A stretch of DNA of 8,149 nucleotides from an uncultured Oscillospiraceae bacterium. Lineage in GTDB: Bacteria > Bacillota > Clostridia > Oscillospirales > Acutalibacteraceae. The position numbers and the translations under genes were made by a program. Under the pieces are notes generated by a model. That model did not search any database, had not been told where the DNA came from, and was given only the letters and a program-made list of their open reading frames with translations. Below are positions 6,218 through 8,149 of the stretch, piece by piece. The stretch lies in assembly GCA_900552925.1 (NCBI GenBank), contig USBH01000069.1, forward strand, positions 1 through 8,149. Direction: 5' to 3'. Position 1 is the first letter of the stretch. Each line of letters opens with the position of its first letter.

Positions 6218-7450
6218 TTACTGCTGCTTCGAAAGGAGCGCGCGGCGCGTCTGCGCCGTGAACGCCATCAGCTGCGGCTTTTCGCAGATCCGTTCAAAAT
6301 CGATGGAGCTGAGCGGCGTGCGGTTGCGGATCAGCGCGGTGTAGATGCCGGCCCGCGCCACATCGCCGATCAAAATATAGCCCTTGAGCAGGTCGTCCTT
6401 ATAAAACAGGACCTTGTAATTTCCGTTTTCATGCGCCATATATGTTTCGCCCTCGTACGTGCCGGCCGTGAGGATATGCAGCCCCATGAAGCCGATGGCG
6501 TTCATCGGGATCGCCTGGTCGAAATGCGCTTCGCCGCCGGCCATGTTGACGCCCGCGCAGTACCCCTGCATGTAGGCGTTCGGCAGAAGCGCGAGGACGC
6601 GGTGCACGCCGGCGGAGATGTCGTAGCTCTCCGCGCAATCGCCGGCCGCGTACACCGACGGCAGCGTCGTCCGGCCCGTATCCTCGGTCACAATGCCGCG
6701 GCGCACCGCGCCGCCCGCCTCCGCGACGAGCGACGTCTCCGGACGGACGCCGACCGCGAGCACGAGCACGTCGAAATCGAGGACCGCGCCGCTTTTCAGC
6801 GTCGCCCGGCCGCCGTCAAACGACGCGACCGTATCGCCGAGCCTGAAGCGCAGGCCCTGCTTTTCGAGGTGCGCCTGCACGATCGACGAGCCGGTTTCGT
6901 CCAGAATGCTCGGCAGAACGCGGTCCGCAAGGTCGACGACCGTGATTTCCCGCACGCGCGCGGCGATGCCCTCAGCGCATTTCAGGCCGATCAGGCCGGC
7001 GCCGACGATCAGCACGCGGCTCTCCGGCGTCAGCGCCGCTTCGAGCGCCTTCGCGTCGTCGAGCGTCATAAAGGAAAAGCGCTTTTCGACGGTTTCGAGG
7101 CCGTCCATCGGCGGCACGAACGGCACGGAGCCCGTCGCCACGAGCAGCTGCGTATACGGCACCTTTGCGCCGTCCTCCAGCTCCACCGTCTTTCCGGAGG
7201 GGTCTAGCCGGACGGCGCGCACGCCGAGGCGCGTCTCGACGCCGTTGTCCGCATAGAAGCTGTCCGGGCGGTATTTCATCCGCGTTTCGTCCGTTTTGCC
7301 CTCGAGCAGATACGAGATCAGCGGGCGGCCGTAGGTGTGGTGCGGCTCGGCGGCGATCAGGAGAATGTCCCCTTCGCGGTCCACGCTGCGGATGCCCTCC
7401 ACGCAGCCGATGCCCGCGGCGGAATTGCCGATAATCACATACTTTGCCAT
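6218..7450 (-). CDS. FAD-dependent NAD(P)H oxidoreductase of the glutamate synthase module
   Basis: This 410-residue flavoprotein has the two-dinucleotide-fold architecture of pyridine nucleotide-disulfide oxidoreductases. The N-terminal FAD fold shows GNSAAG (8-13), the NAD(P)H fold GAGLIG (150-155), and the second FAD motif YAAGDCAE (267-274). No CxxxxC redox disulfide is present, so it resembles the NirB/rubredoxin-reductase type rather than thiol reductases. D173 at the end of the second strand of the nucleotide fold (VVDLADR) hints at NADH rather than NADPH, an inference only. Placed between the polyferredoxin and GXGXG genes, it likely takes electrons from NAD(P)H and hands them via the iron-sulfur protein to the FMN glutamate synthase, doing the job of GltD. 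I chose the ATG at 7450: AGGAAAGGG (7460-7468) lies 9 nt upstream and the preceding stop is 4 nt away. An ATG at 7471 would overlap the ferredoxin gene. Confidence 0.93.
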   Translation of the reverse strand: MAKYVIIGNSAAGIGCVEGIRSVDREGDILLIAAEPHHTYGRPLISYLLEGKTDETRMKYRPDSFYADNGVETRLGVRAVRLDPSGKTVELEDGAKVPYTQLLVATGSVPFVPPMDGLETVEKRFSFMTLDDAKALEAALTPESRVLIVGAGLIGLKCAEGIAARVREITVVDLADRVLPSILDETGSSIVQAHLEKQGLRFRLGDTVASFDGGRATLKSGAVLDFDVLVLAVGVRPETSLVAEAGGAVRRGIVTEDTGRTTLPSVYAAGDCAESYDISAGVHRVLALLPNAYMQGYCAGVNMAGGEAHFDQAIPMNAIGFMGLHILTAGTYEGETYMAHENGNYKVLFYKDDLLKGYILIGDVARAGIYTALIRNRTPLSSIDFERICEKPQLMAFTAQTRRALLSKQQ

Positions 7451-7454
7451 ACGC

Positions 7455-7886
7455 TCACGCCCTTTCCTCATAGATGATCGCCTTGTTCGGGCAGCCCTGC
7501 ACGCAGGCCGGCTTTCCGCCCGCGTTTTCGATGCAGAGCTCGCACTTCTGCATGACGCCCTCGTCGGCGGGCATGATCGCCCCGTAGGGACAGACCAGCA
7601 CGCAGGTGTGGCAGCCGACGCACTTGTCGCGGTCGATGCGGACTACGCCCGCCTGTATCGAAAGCGCGCCCGCGATGCAGCTCTTCACGCAGATCGGGTC
7701 CGTGCAGTGCCGGCATGAAACCGCAAAACTGATGTGGTTGTCCCCCTCGATTTGGATGCGGGGGTTGATCTTTCTGTCCTTGAGCGCCTTGATCATGCTG
7801 GATTTTCCAGAATTTGCAAAGGCGCAGTAATATTCGCAGAGGTGGCAGCCGAGGCACCACTTCTCATCCACGTAAACTCTTTTCAT
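7455..7886 (-). CDS. Polyferredoxin with four 4Fe-4S cluster motifs
   Basis: This 143-residue electron carrier has sixteen motif cysteines in four sets: CLGCHLCEYYC (11-21), CRHCTDPICVKSC, CVGCHTCVLVCP and CELC...CVQGCP. The spacing matches the DmsB/HycB type of four-cluster ferredoxin subunit. It has no signal peptide or membrane segment and should be cytosolic. Lying between the FMN glutamate synthase and the FAD oxidoreductase, it most likely relays electrons between them, in place of the Fe-S part of classical GltD. The ATG at 7886 starts just before the first motif and has AAAGGAG (7899-7905) 12 nt upstream. A longer reading from 7970 would overlap the upstream gene and adds only a Pro/Ser-rich segment, so I reject it. 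Its stop lies 4 nt before the next start. The cofactor type is well supported; the partner is inferred from position. Confidence 0.93.
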   Translation of the reverse strand: MKRVYVDEKWCLGCHLCEYYCAFANSGKSSMIKALKDRKINPRIQIEGDNHISFAVSCRHCTDPICVKSCIAGALSIQAGVVRIDRDKCVGCHTCVLVCPYGAIMPADEGVMQKCELCIENAGGKPACVQGCPNKAIIYEERA

Positions 7887-7929
7887 CGAATGCCCGTTCT
7901 CCTTTCTGAAACCCGCGGCGTTACTGGGT

Positions 7930-7945
7930 CGCCCGTCTTCGGGCG
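7930..7945. other. Hairpin between the FMN glutamate synthase and polyferredoxin genes
   Basis: A perfect 6-bp stem, CGCCCG/CGGGCG, with a 4-nt loop lies 11 nt beyond the glutamate synthase stop. On the plus strand it is followed by CTTTT, so it looks like a weak terminator for plus-strand transcription, but no plus-strand gene is seen. On the minus strand no T run follows, so it would not stop the operon and may instead stabilise the mRNA. Confidence 0.4.
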
Positions 7946-7956
7946 CTTTTGAAGGC

Positions 7957-8132
7957 TCACTCGCCGGCATGCTTGATGCCGAGGATCTGCAGCTCCTTTT
8001 CGTTGAGGCCGACGCCGCGGAGCATCAGCCGGTTGCCGCGCAGGGCCTCGATTGAGTTGATGCCCATGCCGCCCATCATCTCCTTGATCTCGTGCTGCCA
8101 AGCCGTGATCAAATTCACGAGCCGTCCGCAGC
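7957..8132 (-). CDS. FMN-binding glutamate synthase domain protein, C-terminal 57 residues (truncated)
   Basis: Only the last 57 codons are present before the contig end. The visible tail runs CGRLVNLITAWQHEIKEMMG, then GINSIEALRGN, and ends ELQILGIKHAGE. This is what I recall for the C-terminus of the clostridial/archaeal-type FMN-binding glutamate synthase (GltB2-like), which makes glutamate from 2-oxoglutarate and ammonia released from glutamine. The FMN and 3Fe-4S motifs lie in the missing upstream part. The reading frame continues into 17 bases of sequencing adapter (8133-8149), which would add false residues reading MCIRDR, so I end it at 8132. A 70-nt gap with a small hairpin separates it from the polyferredoxin gene, which makes a shared operon likely. 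The separate glutaminase subunit expected for this enzyme is not in the window. Confidence 0.85.
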
Positions 8133-8149
8133 CTGTCTCTTATACACAT
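8133..8149. other. Tn5/Nextera mosaic-end adapter remnant (artefact)
   Basis: The final 17 bases, CTGTCTCTTATACACAT, equal the first 17 bases of the 19-base Nextera transposase adapter as read from an insert into the adapter. They interrupt the glutamate synthase reading frame and are library DNA, not genome. Read on the minus strand they give the tell-tale start MCIRDR. Confidence 0.96.

Noticed and set aside
5510..7207. Long plus-strand open frame (565 codons) opposite the GXGXG and oxidoreductase genes
   Set aside because: Its product is Arg/Ala/Asp/His-rich with no domain, as expected when a GC-rich gene is read on the opposite strand. The minus-strand frames have clear motifs and ribosome binding sites.
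7930..7950. Intrinsic terminator after the FMN glutamate synthase gene
   Set aside because: The T run follows the stem only on the plus strand. On the transcribed strand the bases after the stem are ACCCAG, so it should not stop the operon.
7883..8149. Minus-strand open frame beginning MCIRDR
   Set aside because: Its start is made from the sequencing adapter, and the frame is a shadow of the real glutamate synthase C-terminus, which ends at 7957 in another frame.

Overview
This window is a GC-rich (roughly 60 %) fragment from an anaerobic Firmicute, most likely a clostridial gut-type bacterium (Oscillospirales-like). That placement is inferred from four things: a PurF with four iron-sulfur cysteines, a glutamine synthetase followed by an ANTAR regulator, a split glutamate synthase with a polyferredoxin, and AGGAG-type ribosome binding sites. 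The exact taxon cannot be fixed from the sequence alone. The right end is not natural DNA: the last 17 bases (8133-8149) match the Tn5/Nextera mosaic-end adapter, so this is an assembled shotgun contig whose biological sequence stops at about 8132.

Every supported gene lies on the minus strand, so transcription runs from right to left. The right half is a split glutamate synthase (GOGAT) module: the C-terminal 57 residues of the FMN-binding synthase domain (7957-8132), a 143-residue protein with four 4Fe-4S cysteine sets (7455-7886), an FAD/NAD(P)H oxidoreductase (6218-7450) and a stand-alone GXGXG beta-helix domain (5552-6205). A 143-bp gap follows, holding a nested hairpin and a good sigma-A promoter with an extended -10. 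The left half is a tightly spaced run: a short glutamine synthetase homologue (4206-5408), an ANTAR-domain regulator (3607-4191), amidophosphoribosyltransferase purF (2130-3584), carbamoyl-phosphate synthase small subunit carA (1017-2090), and the first 312 codons of the large subunit carB (1-937).

The common theme is glutamine: making glutamate (GOGAT), making or sensing glutamine (GS homologue plus ANTAR regulator), and the two amidotransferase steps that commit glutamine nitrogen to purines (PurF) and to pyrimidines and arginine (CarAB). Gaps of 14, 22, 39 and 79 nt make one transcript from the glnA promoter through carB plausible.

The most notable points are as follows. (1) The GlnA homologue lacks several residues that normally bind the two active-site metals and close the site, yet keeps the fold motifs. 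It may be a pseudoenzyme, possibly a sensor, beside an ANTAR protein whose receiver has also lost its phosphoacceptor Asp. (2) A promoter with both consensus hexamers (TTGACA-16-TATAAT) lies inside glnA in an AT-rich rare-codon patch. (3) A nested hairpin followed directly by T6 lies inside carA, shaped like an intrinsic terminator or attenuator on the coding strand, with a competing alternative pairing.
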